From JBCBXA01 sp039816825 (GTDB lineage: Bacteria; Pseudomonadota; Alphaproteobacteria; Rhizobiales; Rhizobiaceae): a stretch of DNA of 45,816 bases. The stretch is taken from positions 1 to 45,816 of the forward strand of contig JBCBXA010000014.1 of assembly GCA_039816825.1 (NCBI GenBank). The letters are read 5' to 3'. The stretch's first letter is position 1; every line of letters begins with the position of its first letter. The notes beneath the pieces were generated by a model. That model saw only the letters and a program-made list of their open reading frames with translations. It ran no database searches and was not told the origin of the DNA. Positions 8,278-16,389 of the stretch are shown here, in pieces. The translations under genes and the position numbers were made by a program.

Positions 8278-9213
8278 ATGGAATTAGTGGGAATGGAGCC
8301 GATGGCGAACACACCCCAAGGCGAAGAAATAGCCAAAGCGATGCTCGTTCGAATCGAGGCAGCGCTCGAGGAGTGTGTTCTGCTGGCGCAAAACACCAAT
8401 GGTCGCGCGGCCCCCGGCACCATCTCCGAAGCCATTCGCTACGGCCTTTTCCCTGGCGGCGGTCGTGTTCGGCCACGCTTGAGCCTAGCAGTCTCGATGG
8501 CCTGCGGCGATCCGTTCCCAGCCGCATCCAACGCCACTGCCTGTGCAATAGAGATGCTGCATTGCGCTTCGCTGGTGCATGACGATCTGCCCTGCTTCGA
8601 CGATGCACCAACCCGGCGCGGCAAGCCTTCCATGCATGTTGCCTACGGCCAGCCGATCGCGCTTCTGGCAGGTGACGCGCTCATCGTGATGGCCTTCGAA
8701 GCCATTGGTCGCGCCTGTGAAGATCAGCCGCAACTGACAGCGCCCCTGATCCGTATCTGCGGAGAAGCCGTGTCCTGTCCGTCTGGCATCATCGCCGGCC
8801 AGGCGTGGGAGAGTGAAGCAGCCGTGCCGCTTCACGACTACCACTTTGCCAAAACAGCGGCCCTGTTTGTTGGCGCAACAATGGGGGGTGCTGCGGCCGC
8901 CGGAGCCGACCCGGCGCCGTGGCGCAAGCTCGGCGAGGCACTGGGAAGCGCCTACCAGGTTGCCGATGATCTGCGCGACTATGCAGGAGACGAAGCGGAG
9001 ATCGGCAAGCCGGTTGGTCAGGACGAGACCAACGACCGGCCCAACGCAGTCGCCATCCACGGCGTGGAGGCGACACTTGAACTGATGCGTTCGCATATCA
9101 ATGCAGCCGTTGAGGCGGTGCCGGACTGCAATGGGAGCGACTTGTTGCGCGGCTTGATTCATGGCGAGGCCAAGAGGCTTGTCCCCAAAAGCCTCGCACA
9201 GTTCGCTGCCTGA
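8278..9213 (+). CDS. crtE: Geranylgeranyl diphosphate synthase
   Basis: 311 aa from the first ATG; in-frame ATGs at 8293 and 8302 are alternatives and none has a strong ribosome site. A trans-isoprenyl diphosphate synthase that supplies GGPP for both carotenoids and the bacteriochlorophyll tail. The first aspartate-rich motif is seen in VHDDLPCFDDAPTRRGKPS (about residues 100-118) and the second in YQVADDLRDYAGD. GGGRVRPRL near residue 60 carries the conserved basic residues for diphosphate binding. Followed 21 nt later by crtF in the same direction; the pair ends at a likely terminator at 10360-10409. Confidence 0.95.
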   Translation: MELVGMEPMANTPQGEEIAKAMLVRIEAALEECVLLAQNTNGRAAPGTISEAIRYGLFPGGGRVRPRLSLAVSMACGDPFPAASNATACAIEMLHCASLVHDDLPCFDDAPTRRGKPSMHVAYGQPIALLAGDALIVMAFEAIGRACEDQPQLTAPLIRICGEAVSCPSGIIAGQAWESEAAVPLHDYHFAKTAALFVGATMGGAAAAGADPAPWRKLGEALGSAYQVADDLRDYAGDEAEIGKPVGQDETNDRPNAVAIHGVEATLELMRSHINAAVEAVPDCNGSDLLRGLIHGEAKRLVPKSLAQFAA

Positions 9214-9234
9214 ACCAGACCCCGAAGCCAAACC

Positions 9235-10356
9235 ATGACCGACACACCTCCTTCGTGGCGTGCCCGCCTAAGGCGCTGGCGCAACAGAAAAATTGCTGAC
9301 CCTGCTTTTCAGGCGAAATCGGTCAAAATACCCGGCGTATCGATGGTTGCTCGCCGAAAAGCCGACCAGCTGTTCGAGCTGACGGCTGGGTTCGTCTATT
9401 CTCAAATCCTGTTCGCCTGCGTTGAGCTGGAACTCTTCAAGCACTTGAAAGATGGGCCTCGCTCAACATCCGAGCTTCAAGACCTTACGGGGCTGGACCC
9501 AGATCCCCTCACCACCCTGCTCAAGTCAGCGGAAAACTTGGAACTGATCACGCGGCTGGATGACATGCACTGGTGGCTGGACGATCTGGGCGCCGTTCTT
9601 GCCCATGAGCCAGGCATCGAAGCCATGATCCGGCACCACGCGATGCTCTACCGCGATCTGTCTGACCCCATCGCGCTGCTGAAGAATCGTGGGCCTGATG
9701 CCGAGATCGCGAAGTTCTGGGCTTACCCCCACGCCCGGCACGACAAGATCGCCGATGACCATGCCCATAGCTACAGTCACTTGATGGCCGTCAGTCAGGC
9801 CGCTGTCGCTGGCCAAGTGCTTGAGGCTTACGACTTCTCCGCCCACAAAAGCCTGTGTGATGTTGGCGGCGGACATGGTGCCTTTTTGTCTGCGATCGGG
9901 CGCGCGCACCCTCAACTGGCGCTTCATCTGTTCGACCTGCCTCAAGTTGCAGAACAGGGTGCGAAGCTGATGGCGGAGAACGGGTTTGAAGATCGGGTGT
10001 CCGCTCATGGTGGCAGCTTCTTTGAAGATCGACTGCCAAGAGATCTCGATTGCTACAGTCTCATCCGCGTTCTCTACGATCATGACGACCACCGCATCGA
10101 AATGATTCTCTCAGCCGTTCACAAAGCGATGCCTGCAGGCGCGACTCTCGTCGTGAGCGAGCCCATGGACGGAACAGGACGCAGCGAGAGGCTCGTGGGC
10201 GCCTATTTTGCACTCTATCTCTGGGCGATGGGGTCAGGTCGCTGCCGATCAACCGACAGAATCGCGGAAATGCTGACCAAGGCTGGCTTTTCGGGCGCTG
10301 CTCGGCGCCCCAATCCACAGCCCCTGTTCGCAAGTGTAGTGACTGCCACTCGTTAG
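9235..10356 (+). CDS. crtF: Demethylspheroidene O-methyltransferase
   Basis: 373 aa. SAM-dependent methyltransferase that methylates the 1-hydroxyl of acyclic carotenoids to give the 1-methoxy group of spheroidene. It has the layout of the plant-type O-methyltransferase family: an N-terminal winged-helix dimerisation region (about 45-125, LFELTAGFVYSQILFACVELELF), then the SAM-binding motif DVGGGHGAFL at 209-218 and the LFDLP motif that follows. A basic N-terminal tail (RARLRRWRNRK) precedes these. Second gene of crtE-crtF. Its stop codon lies in the loop of a short perfect hairpin (10346-10361), just before the likely terminator. Confidence 0.93.
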   Translation: MTDTPPSWRARLRRWRNRKIADPAFQAKSVKIPGVSMVARRKADQLFELTAGFVYSQILFACVELELFKHLKDGPRSTSELQDLTGLDPDPLTTLLKSAENLELITRLDDMHWWLDDLGAVLAHEPGIEAMIRHHAMLYRDLSDPIALLKNRGPDAEIAKFWAYPHARHDKIADDHAHSYSHLMAVSQAAVAGQVLEAYDFSAHKSLCDVGGGHGAFLSAIGRAHPQLALHLFDLPQVAEQGAKLMAENGFEDRVSAHGGSFFEDRLPRDLDCYSLIRVLYDHDDHRIEMILSAVHKAMPAGATLVVSEPMDGTGRSERLVGAYFALYLWAMGSGRCRSTDRIAEMLTKAGFSGAARRPNPQPLFASVVTATR

Positions 10357-10359
10357 AGT

Positions 10360-10409
10360 GGAGAAAATCCCCAAGCTGGACGGGCGCCCCTCGATTTTTT
10401 CCCTTTTTT
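10360..10409 (+). terminator. Likely terminator of crtEF
   Basis: GGAGAAAATC (10360-10369) can pair with GATTTTTTCC (10393-10402) over 10 bp with one G-U wobble; the loop between contains GGGCGCCC. A six-T run follows at 10404-10409. This would separate crtEF from the bchC promoter. The A/U-rich stem and long loop make it a moderate rather than textbook terminator. Confidence 0.5.
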
Positions 10410-10449
10410 GCGGAAGTGCGTTTGTTCTTTGCCATTTGGGCGAAAGCGA

Positions 10450-10481
10450 TTGACACATTCGTGTGTCAAATTACTATGACA
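10450..10481 (+). promoter_or_regulatory. bchC promoter with PpsR operator and adjacent half-site
   Basis: The -35 is TTGACA (10450-10455), then a 16-bp spacer and -10 TACTAT (10472-10477), a good sigma-70 promoter. A perfect PpsR palindrome TGTCA-N8-TGACA (TGT-N12-ACA, 10464-10481) covers the -10. The -35 TTGACAC and the GTGTCAA at 10463-10469 form a second, 7-bp-arm inverted repeat, placing an ACA half-site exactly 8 bp before the operator. In Rhodobacter capsulatus bchC two CrtJ palindromes are spaced by 8 bp; here the upstream one is only half kept. Confidence 0.75.
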
Positions 10482-10540
10482 TTTAATTATGCACACTAGA
10501 ATTGACGCTGTGTCTCTTCGGTCGTGCGCAGTGGGATGTC

Positions 10541-11482
10541 ATGGACGCCAACGCAGTAGTCATATCGGAGCCGTCGCGCATCGAACTCTGGGAGCTTCAT
10601 TTGAAGGAAGCTGGCCCGGAGGACATTGTCGTGGAGACGGCATGGTCGGGCATCAGCTCCGGCACTGAGCGAAAGCTGTTCGACGGGTCCATGCCGCCCT
10701 TCCCGGGCTTGGCCTATCCGCTCGTCCCCGGATATGAAGCCGTTGGCTACGTCGCCCAGACGGATGAGGCCGAGACGCATAGCGTTGGTGACCTGGTCTT
10801 TGTGCCCGGTGCGCAGTGCTACAAGGATGCGAGCGGACTGTTCGGCGCCTCCGCGTCGCAGCTCGTCACAAGCGCGAAACGTGTTTTCGCCGTGCCGTCA
10901 GATATGCGCGAGCAGGCGACCCTGCTTTCACTGGCAGCCACGGCCCACCACGCTTTGGCGCTCACGAAGCAGCGGCCTCCCGATCTGATTATCGGTCATG
11001 GCGTTCTGGGTCGCCTCATCGCCCGCATGAGCATCGCCATGGGCAATCCCGCGCCGACGGTCTGGGAGAAAGACCGGCATCGGCGTGAAGGCGCGTTGGG
11101 CTATGACGTGACCGAAGCCAAGCGCGACAAGCGTTCGGATTTCAACTGTATCATCGACGCCAGCGGTGCTGACAGCATTCTCAACGACGCGATCAGCCGT
11201 CTGGCCATTGGCGGCCAACTGGTTCTGGCTGGCTTTTACAATGACCGCCTGAGCTTTGACTTCGTGCCCGCCTTTGTGCGCGAGGCCAACATTCAGATCG
11301 CTCGCGAGTTTCAGCCCGAAGACATCAAGGCCGCGCTGCATCTGGCAAGCGAAGGCAAGCTGAAACTTGCCGACCTCATCACCCACCGCGCCCACGCCGA
11401 AGACGCACGGACGGCCTACGACACCGCCTTCCGCGATTCCGGCTGCGTAAAAATGATTCTCGATTGGAGACTGGAAGCATGA
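10541..11482 (+). CDS. bchC: 3-(1-hydroxyethyl) bacteriochlorophyllide a dehydrogenase
   Basis: 313 aa. Zinc-less alcohol-dehydrogenase-like enzyme that oxidises the 3-hydroxyethyl group to the 3-acetyl group of bacteriochlorophyllide a. The start at 10541 (MDANAVVISEP) matches the usual BchC N-terminus; an in-frame TTG at 10502 is rejected. Visible family blocks are WSGISSGTE, FPGLAYPLVPGYEAVG, and the nucleotide-binding region LIIGHGVLGRL (about 150-160). First gene of the bchCXYZ-puf run, behind its own PpsR-controlled promoter. Its TGA overlaps the bchX ATG (ATGA), indicating translational coupling. Confidence 0.95.
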   Translation: MDANAVVISEPSRIELWELHLKEAGPEDIVVETAWSGISSGTERKLFDGSMPPFPGLAYPLVPGYEAVGYVAQTDEAETHSVGDLVFVPGAQCYKDASGLFGASASQLVTSAKRVFAVPSDMREQATLLSLAATAHHALALTKQRPPDLIIGHGVLGRLIARMSIAMGNPAPTVWEKDRHRREGALGYDVTEAKRDKRSDFNCIIDASGADSILNDAISRLAIGGQLVLAGFYNDRLSFDFVPAFVREANIQIAREFQPEDIKAALHLASEGKLKLADLITHRAHAEDARTAYDTAFRDSGCVKMILDWRLEA

Positions 11483-12495
11483 CCGAAGGTCTCGGAAACA
11501 CATCCGCCTACGACGAAGCCCAATACCATCAGAGGTTGCGCCAGGAAGCAAACATCGAACCCGATGTACCTGAAGCTGGTGAAGCCACGAGCGAAACCCA
11601 GATCATCGCGATCTACGGCAAGGGTGGCATCGGCAAGAGCTTTACGCTCGCAAACCTCAGCTACATGCTGGCCCAGATGGGCAAGAAGGTTCTGCTCATC
11701 GGCTGTGACCCCAAATCCGATACGACGTCGCTTCTGTTCGGCGGCAAGGCCTGTCCGACCATCATCGAAACCTCTTCCAGGAAGAAGGAAGCGGGCGAAG
11801 AAGTTGAGATTGGCGACGTCTGCTTCAAGCGCGACGGCGTCTTCGCCATGGAACTGGGTGGTCCGGAAGTGGGGCGTGGCTGCGGCGGACGCGGCATCAT
11901 CCACGGCTTCGAAACGCTCGAGAAGCTGGGCTTCCACGATTGGGACTTTGACTATGTCCTGCTCGACTTTTTGGGTGACGTGGTCTGCGGCGGCTTCGGC
12001 CTGCCGATCGCCCGCGACATGTGCCAGAAAGTAGTCGTCGTCGGCTCCAACGATCTTCAATCGCTGTACGTTGCCAACAATGTCTGTTCGGCGGTCGAAT
12101 ACTTCCGGAAGCTCGGCGGCAATGTCGGCGTGGCAGGTATGGTCATCAACAAGGATGATGGCACCGGCGAAGCGCAGAACTTCGCTGAGGCCGTGAACAT
12201 TCCGATCCTTGGGGCCATTCCCCAGGACGAAGACATCCGCCGCAAGAGCGCAAACTATCAGATCGTCGGCCACCCCGATGGCCGTTGGGGGGAGCTCTTT
12301 GGCAATCTTGCGAGCGCTCTTATGGAAAGCGACCCGCATCAGCCTGCCCCTCTGGATCAGGATGGCCTGATTGCTCTCTTTGACACCGAAAAGGGCGACG
12401 AGAACTTCCAGCTGACACCAGCAACAATCGAAGACATGTGCGCCGCAGCCACGGTCAACAAGCCATCCCTCGAAGTCATCTACGATCAGGTCTAG
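11479..12495 (+). CDS. bchX: Chlorophyllide a reductase iron protein subunit BchX
   Basis: 338 aa from the ATG that overlaps the bchC stop. NifH-like ATP-dependent electron donor to BchYZ, which reduces ring B of chlorophyllide a to the bacteriochlorin. The P-loop GKGGIGKS is at 47-54. Two cysteines that bridge the [4Fe-4S] cluster across the homodimer are in GRGCGGRG (C135) and DVVCGGFG (C170). It has an extra ~40-residue N-terminal segment before the P-loop, as usual in BchX compared with BchL. bchY begins 6 nt after its stop. Confidence 0.96.
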   Translation: MTEGLGNTSAYDEAQYHQRLRQEANIEPDVPEAGEATSETQIIAIYGKGGIGKSFTLANLSYMLAQMGKKVLLIGCDPKSDTTSLLFGGKACPTIIETSSRKKEAGEEVEIGDVCFKRDGVFAMELGGPEVGRGCGGRGIIHGFETLEKLGFHDWDFDYVLLDFLGDVVCGGFGLPIARDMCQKVVVVGSNDLQSLYVANNVCSAVEYFRKLGGNVGVAGMVINKDDGTGEAQNFAEAVNIPILGAIPQDEDIRRKSANYQIVGHPDGRWGELFGNLASALMESDPHQPAPLDQDGLIALFDTEKGDENFQLTPATIEDMCAAATVNKPSLEVIYDQV

Positions 12496-12501
12496 GCGAA
12501 G

Positions 12502-14124
12502 ATGGCAGCTCACACCCTTCTTGACCGGCGCAAAGACGCATCAGCGGCGCCCAAGGTGACTCCAGAAGTCACCGAGGCTGAGGCCGCTCGCGTGGAAGAA
12601 GCGACGACCGCTGAGGGTTTGGGATGCCATTCGAGCGCCGAGCAGATGGCGGCCGCCGCAAAATCGTCCGGCAATGCTGAGCTGATGGAAGGCTTTGAGC
12701 GCGACTACCCGCTGGCGGATCACAATGCGGGACCCCACGAGCAACCGCAAAGCATGTGCCCCGCCTTCGGGTCACTGCGCGTCGGCCTGCGCATGCGTCG
12801 TGTCGGGACCATTCTCTCGGGTTCGGCTTGCTGTGTGTACGGCCTTACCTTCACCTCCCACTTCTACGGGGCCAAGCGCACGGTAGGCTATGTGCCTTTC
12901 AATTCGGAGAGCCTGGTTACCGGCAAGCTCTACGAAGACATTCGCGATGCGGTCCACGAGATGGCGGACCCGGACCAATACGACGCCATTGTCATGACGA
13001 ATCTTTGTGTGCCGACGGCGTCCGGCGTGCCGCTGCAAATGCTGCCGCGCGAGATTAACGGTGTCCGTATCGTCGGTATCGATGTGCCCGGATTTGGCAT
13101 TCCAACCCATGCGGAAGCCAAGGACGTTCTCTCCGCCGCCATGCTCAAGCGGGCCCGGGAAGAGGCAGAGGCTGGCCCCGTCCTGCCCCCCCGTTCCAAG
13201 GAGGACGAGCGTCCATCAGTGACACTTCTCGGTGAGATGTTCCCTGCGGACCCGATGATCATCGCGCAGATGCTCGATCCGATGGGTCTGGCCTGCGGTC
13301 CGGTTGTGCCGGTCCGTGAATGGCGTGAGCTCTATGCAGCGCTGGACTGCGCCGTCGTTGGTGCGGTTCACCCCTTCTACACCGGTGTCACTCGCGAGTT
13401 CAAAGCGGCGGGCCGCGCCGTTGTCGGTTCCGGTCCCGTCGGCGTCGAAGGAACAAGCGCATGGCTGCAAGCCATCGGAGAAGCCACCAACGTTGCGACT
13501 TCCAAGACAGACGCAGCGCGCAACGCCATGATTGGCGCTATTGGCGCAGGCCTCGAGGCCAACCCCATCAAGGGCCGCATCACTCTGTCGGGTTATGAAG
13601 GGTCCGAACTGCTGGTGGGCCGCCTGTTGGTCGAAGCAGGCGCAGACCTTCGCTATGTCGGCTCCGCCTGCCCCAAGACACCCTACTCTGCCGAAGACGC
13701 GGCATGGCTGGAAAGCAAGGGCGTCCGCGTCCAGTTCCGCGCCACGTTGGAACAGGACGTGGCGGCGATGGCCGAGTTCCAACCGGACTTGGCGATCGGC
13801 ACAACACCGGTCGTGCAGAAAGCCAAAGAAGCAAGCATTCCAGCGCTTTACTTCACCAACCTCATCTCGGCTCGCCCCCTCATGGGCCCTGCGGGCCCGG
13901 CGTCCCTTGCACCGGTCGTCAATGGCGCTATTGCCAACAAGCCCCGGTTTGACCGCATGACCGAGTTCTTTGAAGGCGTGGGCAGCGGTGGCGCAGCGGG
14001 CGTCTGGGAAGATCAGCCCACCGAAAACATCGCGAAGGACGCGAAATATCGCAAATCCTACGCCGCCCGCGTGGCGCGCCAGGCCAATAACGACGTGGAT
14101 GCGGGGGTCTCGGTAGGCACATGA
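12502..14124 (+). CDS. bchY: Chlorophyllide a reductase subunit BchY
   Basis: 540 aa. NifD-like catalytic subunit that forms the BchYZ heterotetramer holding the substrate site and a [4Fe-4S] cluster. Cysteines in QSMCPAFG (C86), GSACCVYG (C110/C111) and MTNLCVPT occupy the region where this family places cluster ligands. The first ~80 residues are low-complexity, Ala/Glu-rich and less conserved. Downstream blocks such as PFYTGVTREF, GPVGVEGT and NLISARPLMGPAGP are typical. The stop falls within GGTAGGCACATGAC, a 14-bp sequence repeated at the bchZ start. Confidence 0.95.
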   Translation: MAAHTLLDRRKDASAAPKVTPEVTEAEAARVEEATTAEGLGCHSSAEQMAAAAKSSGNAELMEGFERDYPLADHNAGPHEQPQSMCPAFGSLRVGLRMRRVGTILSGSACCVYGLTFTSHFYGAKRTVGYVPFNSESLVTGKLYEDIRDAVHEMADPDQYDAIVMTNLCVPTASGVPLQMLPREINGVRIVGIDVPGFGIPTHAEAKDVLSAAMLKRAREEAEAGPVLPPRSKEDERPSVTLLGEMFPADPMIIAQMLDPMGLACGPVVPVREWRELYAALDCAVVGAVHPFYTGVTREFKAAGRAVVGSGPVGVEGTSAWLQAIGEATNVATSKTDAARNAMIGAIGAGLEANPIKGRITLSGYEGSELLVGRLLVEAGADLRYVGSACPKTPYSAEDAAWLESKGVRVQFRATLEQDVAAMAEFQPDLAIGTTPVVQKAKEASIPALYFTNLISARPLMGPAGPASLAPVVNGAIANKPRFDRMTEFFEGVGSGGAAGVWEDQPTENIAKDAKYRKSYAARVARQANNDVDAGVSVGT

Positions 14125-14193
14125 CTTCGCCATGCACCAAACCCACTTCTTCTGCTCCGACCGGCTGCCGCCGGCAGGAGGTAGGCACATGAC
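14112..14193 (+). repeat. 14-bp direct repeat at the bchY stop and bchZ start
   Basis: GGTAGGCACATGAC occurs at 14112-14125, across the bchY stop codon, and again at 14180-14193, across the bchZ start codon, with a 68-bp period. The repeat contains both the TGA stop of bchY and the ATG of bchZ in the same CACATGAC context. A small tandem duplication of an original overlapping stop/start (ATGA) would explain it. Confidence 0.7.
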
Positions 14194-15640
14194 CCTCATC
14201 ATCGATCATGACCGCGCCGGCGGCTATTGGGGCTCCGTCTACGTCTTCACCGCCATAAAAGGCCTGCAGGTCATTATTGACGGTCCGGTAGGCTGCGAAA
14301 ACCTGCCAGTCACATCCGTGCTCCACTACACCGATGCCCTGCCCCCACACGAGTTGCCCATTGTGGTGACAGGCTTGGGCGAGGAGGAGCTCGGTCAGCA
14401 CGGCACCGAGGGCGCGATGAAGAGTGCTCGCAAGGCGCTCGATCCAGATCTGCCCGCCGTGGTGGTGACCGGCTCCATCGCTGAGATGATCGGTGGTGGC
14501 GTCACGCCGGAAGGCACCAACATTCAACGCTTCCTGCCCCGCACGATCGACGAAGATCAGTGGCAGAGTGCCGACCGCGCTTTGAAGTGGCTCTGGACCG
14601 AATACGGACCGAAGAAAGTCCGCGCACAGCGCCCCAAGAAGGAAGGCGAGAAGCCGAAGGTCAATCTCGTCGGTGCTATCTATGGCACCTTCAACATGGC
14701 GTCGGACCTGGCGGAGATCCGTCGTTTGGTCGAGGGCATTGGCGCGGAAGTGAACATGACATTCCCCCTCGGCTCCCACATTGCCGACGTGCGGCAGCTG
14801 GCGAACGCGGACGTGAATGTGTGCCTCTATCGCGAGTTTGGCCGCAGCCTGTGCGAAGCGCTCGACAGGCCTTACCTCCAAGCACCGATTGGCATCCACT
14901 CCACCACAGCGTTCCTGCGTAAGCTGGGCGAGCTCACCGGTCTTGATCCGGAACCCTTTATCGAGCGCGAGAAACACACGACCCTCAAGCCCATGTGGGA
15001 TCTCTGGCGGTCTGTCACGCAAGATTTCTTTGCATCTGCCTCCTACGGCATCCACGCCACGGAGACCTACGAACGCGGCATCCGCAACTTCCTCACGGAA
15101 GAGATGGGGCTGCCGTGCAATTTCTCGTTTGCCCGCAAGCCCGGCAAGAAGCCGGACAACCAGGCCATACGCGACGCCATTGCCGACAAGACACCTTTGA
15201 TCGTCTTCGGCTCTTACAATGAGCGCATGTACCTGGCCGAGGCAGGCAAACGGGCCACCTACGTTCCGGTGTCCTTCCCCGGCGCTATAATCCGGCGCCA
15301 CACCGGAACACCCATTATGGGTTACTCGGGCGCGAGTTGGATGATCCAGGAAGTCTGTAACGGGCTGTTCGACGCCCTGTTCGACATCCTGCCCCTGGGT
15401 ACAGATCTCGACGCAGTGGAAGCCACGCCGGCCAAAGCTCCGCGAGCAGTCGCCTGGTCGGACGTCGCTCGCCTCGAACTCGATGCCATCATGGCAGACG
15501 AACCCATCATCAGCCGGATCTCAGCCACCAAGCATCTCCGCGACGCTGCAGAACTGGCCGCCGACGCCGATGGCTCGTCCACCGTTGAACCCATTCATGT
15601 GCGCACCGCTGCCAAGCGGCGCGCCTCTATGTCCGCCTGA
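14189..15640 (+). CDS. bchZ: Chlorophyllide a reductase subunit BchZ
   Basis: 483 aa, NifK-like partner of BchY. I choose the ATG at 14189 because AGGAGG lies 8 nt upstream and the product begins MTLIIDHDRAGGYWG, like other BchZ. An in-frame ATG at 14132 would add 19 residues of no family likeness. The IDGPVGCENLPVTSVLHYTD block (about 30-49) includes the conserved Cys (C36) and the ALPPHELPIVVTGLGEEEL motif follows. The C-terminal half ends with GYSGASWMIQEVCN. The gene leads into pufQ with 20 nt between, linking pigment and reaction-centre expression. Confidence 0.95.
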   Translation: MTLIIDHDRAGGYWGSVYVFTAIKGLQVIIDGPVGCENLPVTSVLHYTDALPPHELPIVVTGLGEEELGQHGTEGAMKSARKALDPDLPAVVVTGSIAEMIGGGVTPEGTNIQRFLPRTIDEDQWQSADRALKWLWTEYGPKKVRAQRPKKEGEKPKVNLVGAIYGTFNMASDLAEIRRLVEGIGAEVNMTFPLGSHIADVRQLANADVNVCLYREFGRSLCEALDRPYLQAPIGIHSTTAFLRKLGELTGLDPEPFIEREKHTTLKPMWDLWRSVTQDFFASASYGIHATETYERGIRNFLTEEMGLPCNFSFARKPGKKPDNQAIRDAIADKTPLIVFGSYNERMYLAEAGKRATYVPVSFPGAIIRRHTGTPIMGYSGASWMIQEVCNGLFDALFDILPLGTDLDAVEATPAKAPRAVAWSDVARLELDAIMADEPIISRISATKHLRDAAELAADADGSSTVEPIHVRTAAKRRASMSA

Positions 15641-15660
15641 AAGTGAAGGGAGATCACCCA

Positions 15661-15888
15661 ATGGCCATGACAGAAACGAACTCAACAGCCCGCAAGGGCA
15701 AGCTGTCCGCGCAGGACCGGCTGGAGTACCGCGCGCTTTTTGCGCTGGCGTTTCTTCCATGCCTGGCTGCAGCCAGCTGGCAGCGTCTCTTCCCATCAGG
15801 TCTGAACCGCGCGCCCCAGTCGGGCTCCGTGTTCAGCGAAGCGAAATCAGCGGCTCATGCCGCCGTGGGCTACGCGTTCATCGCATAG
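15661..15888 (+). CDS. pufQ: PufQ-like bacteriochlorophyll/assembly factor
   Basis: 75 aa from the ATG at 15661, preceded by AAGGGAG; an in-frame GTG at 15643 is less likely. One membrane helix around residues 25-45 (EYRALFALAFLPCLAAASWQ) follows a polar N-terminus, and the protein ends with AEAKSAAHAAVGYAFIA-like sequence (K at the second Ala-flanked position), matching the short PufQ pattern. PufQ is encoded between bchZ and pufB in purple bacteria and is needed for normal bacteriochlorophyll production and complex formation; its mechanism is unclear. Sequence conservation is low in this family, so the call leans on position as much as on sequence. Confidence 0.8.
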   Translation: MAMTETNSTARKGKLSAQDRLEYRALFALAFLPCLAAASWQRLFPSGLNRAPQSGSVFSEAKSAAHAAVGYAFIA

Positions 15889-15956
15889 CCATTCCAGTTG
15901 GCGGGGGAGACCCCGGCAAGTCCCGCTAACCGGCTTCGGTCGACGCGGGTTACCCG

Positions 15957-15974
15957 GCTGCGGGGAACCGCAGC
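15957..15974 (+). other. pufQ-pufB intercistronic GNRA hairpin
   Basis: GCTGCGG (15957-15963) and CCGCAGC (15968-15974) form a perfect 7-bp stem closed by a GGAA tetraloop of the stable GNRA class. It lies 21 nt before pufB. Shorter hairpins (CGGG-TTA-CCCG at about 15945-15955 and ACCG-loop-CGGT around 15928-15940) precede it. Puf transcripts are known to be processed between pufQ and pufB, so this cluster may protect the pufBA 5' end (inference). Confidence 0.55.
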
Positions 15975-15995
15975 GAAAGCGACTAGGAGGTCTTT

Positions 15996-16148
15996 ATGTC
16001 CAGTCCAAACACCGTCTCGCTCTCCGGCATGTCCGAAGGTGAGGCTCAAGAGTTCCACAAGTTCTACATCCAGGGAATGATGATCTTCTCGGCTATCGCC
16101 GTAGTTGCTCACTTCCTGGTGTTCGTGTGGCGCCCTTGGTTCGTCTAG
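15996..16148 (+). CDS. pufB: LH1 antenna beta polypeptide
   Basis: 50 aa, normal size. Single-helix light-harvesting 1 beta subunit of the ring around the reaction centre. It has the polar N-terminus with EAQEFHKFYIQGM (His21), the membrane helix, and the bacteriochlorophyll-ligand His39 in VVAHFLVFVWRPW, with the conserved C-terminal Trp-Arg-Pro-Trp. A strong ribosome site, AGGAGG, is 8-9 nt before the ATG. pufA follows after 13 nt. Confidence 0.96.
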   Translation: MSSPNTVSLSGMSEGEAQEFHKFYIQGMMIFSAIAVVAHFLVFVWRPWFV

Positions 16149-16161
16149 AGGAGCACTGATC

Positions 16162-16335
16162 ATGTGGAGAATCTGGATGGTTTTCGACCCGCGCAAAACG
16201 CTGGTCGTTCAAGGCGTATTTCTGTTTTCGCTGGCAGCGATGATTCACTTCGTCCTGCTCTCGACAGAGCGCTACAACTGGTTCGACGAAGCTCAGCGCA
16301 TGGCCCCACCTGCCGGTGTGGTCGTGAGCGAATAG
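16162..16335 (+). CDS. pufA: LH1 antenna alpha polypeptide
   Basis: 57 aa. Single-helix light-harvesting 1 alpha subunit. The N-terminus MWRIWMVFDPRKTL is typical; the bacteriochlorophyll-ligand His29 is in AAMIHFVLLST, followed by the interfacial segment ERYNWFDE. Two residues of charge near the C-terminus and a hydrophobic VVVSE end are seen. The ATG at 16162 is preceded by GAGGAG. Lies 13 nt after pufB; a strong hairpin follows, separating it from pufL. Confidence 0.95.
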   Translation: MWRIWMVFDPRKTLVVQGVFLFSLAAMIHFVLLSTERYNWFDEAQRMAPPAGVVVSE

Positions 16336-16354
16336 CGACGTTTCAACCCGATAC

Positions 16355-16389
16355 TCGGGGGGGACCGTCGTTCAGGCGGCCCCCTCCGA
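16355..16389 (+). other. pufA-pufL intercistronic hairpin
   Basis: A run of seven G (16357-16363) followed by A-CCG pairs with CGG-CCCCC-T-CC (16377-16387) around a 9-nt loop, a very GC-rich stem with one bulge. A second stem CCGGT/ACCGG lies at 16410-16428. In Rhodobacter the pufA-pufL hairpins block 3' decay so that LH1 mRNA outlasts reaction-centre mRNA; the same job is inferred. No U-run follows, so it is not a simple terminator. Confidence 0.7.

Noticed and set aside
8166..8435. N-terminal extension of crtD to 8435
   Set aside because: It runs antisense into crtE and across the promoter; the enzyme fold begins at 8165.
10461..10481. Possible FNR-type site at the bchC promoter
   Set aside because: The half-sites are TGTCA/TGACA at PpsR spacing, not TTGAT-N4-ATCAA.
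14132..14188. Alternative bchZ start at ATG 14132
   Set aside because: The added 19 residues have no family likeness, and the ATG at 14189 has a consensus AGGAGG.
16355..16389. pufA-pufL hairpin as a terminator
   Set aside because: No U-run follows and pufL has no obvious promoter of its own; read as a stability element.
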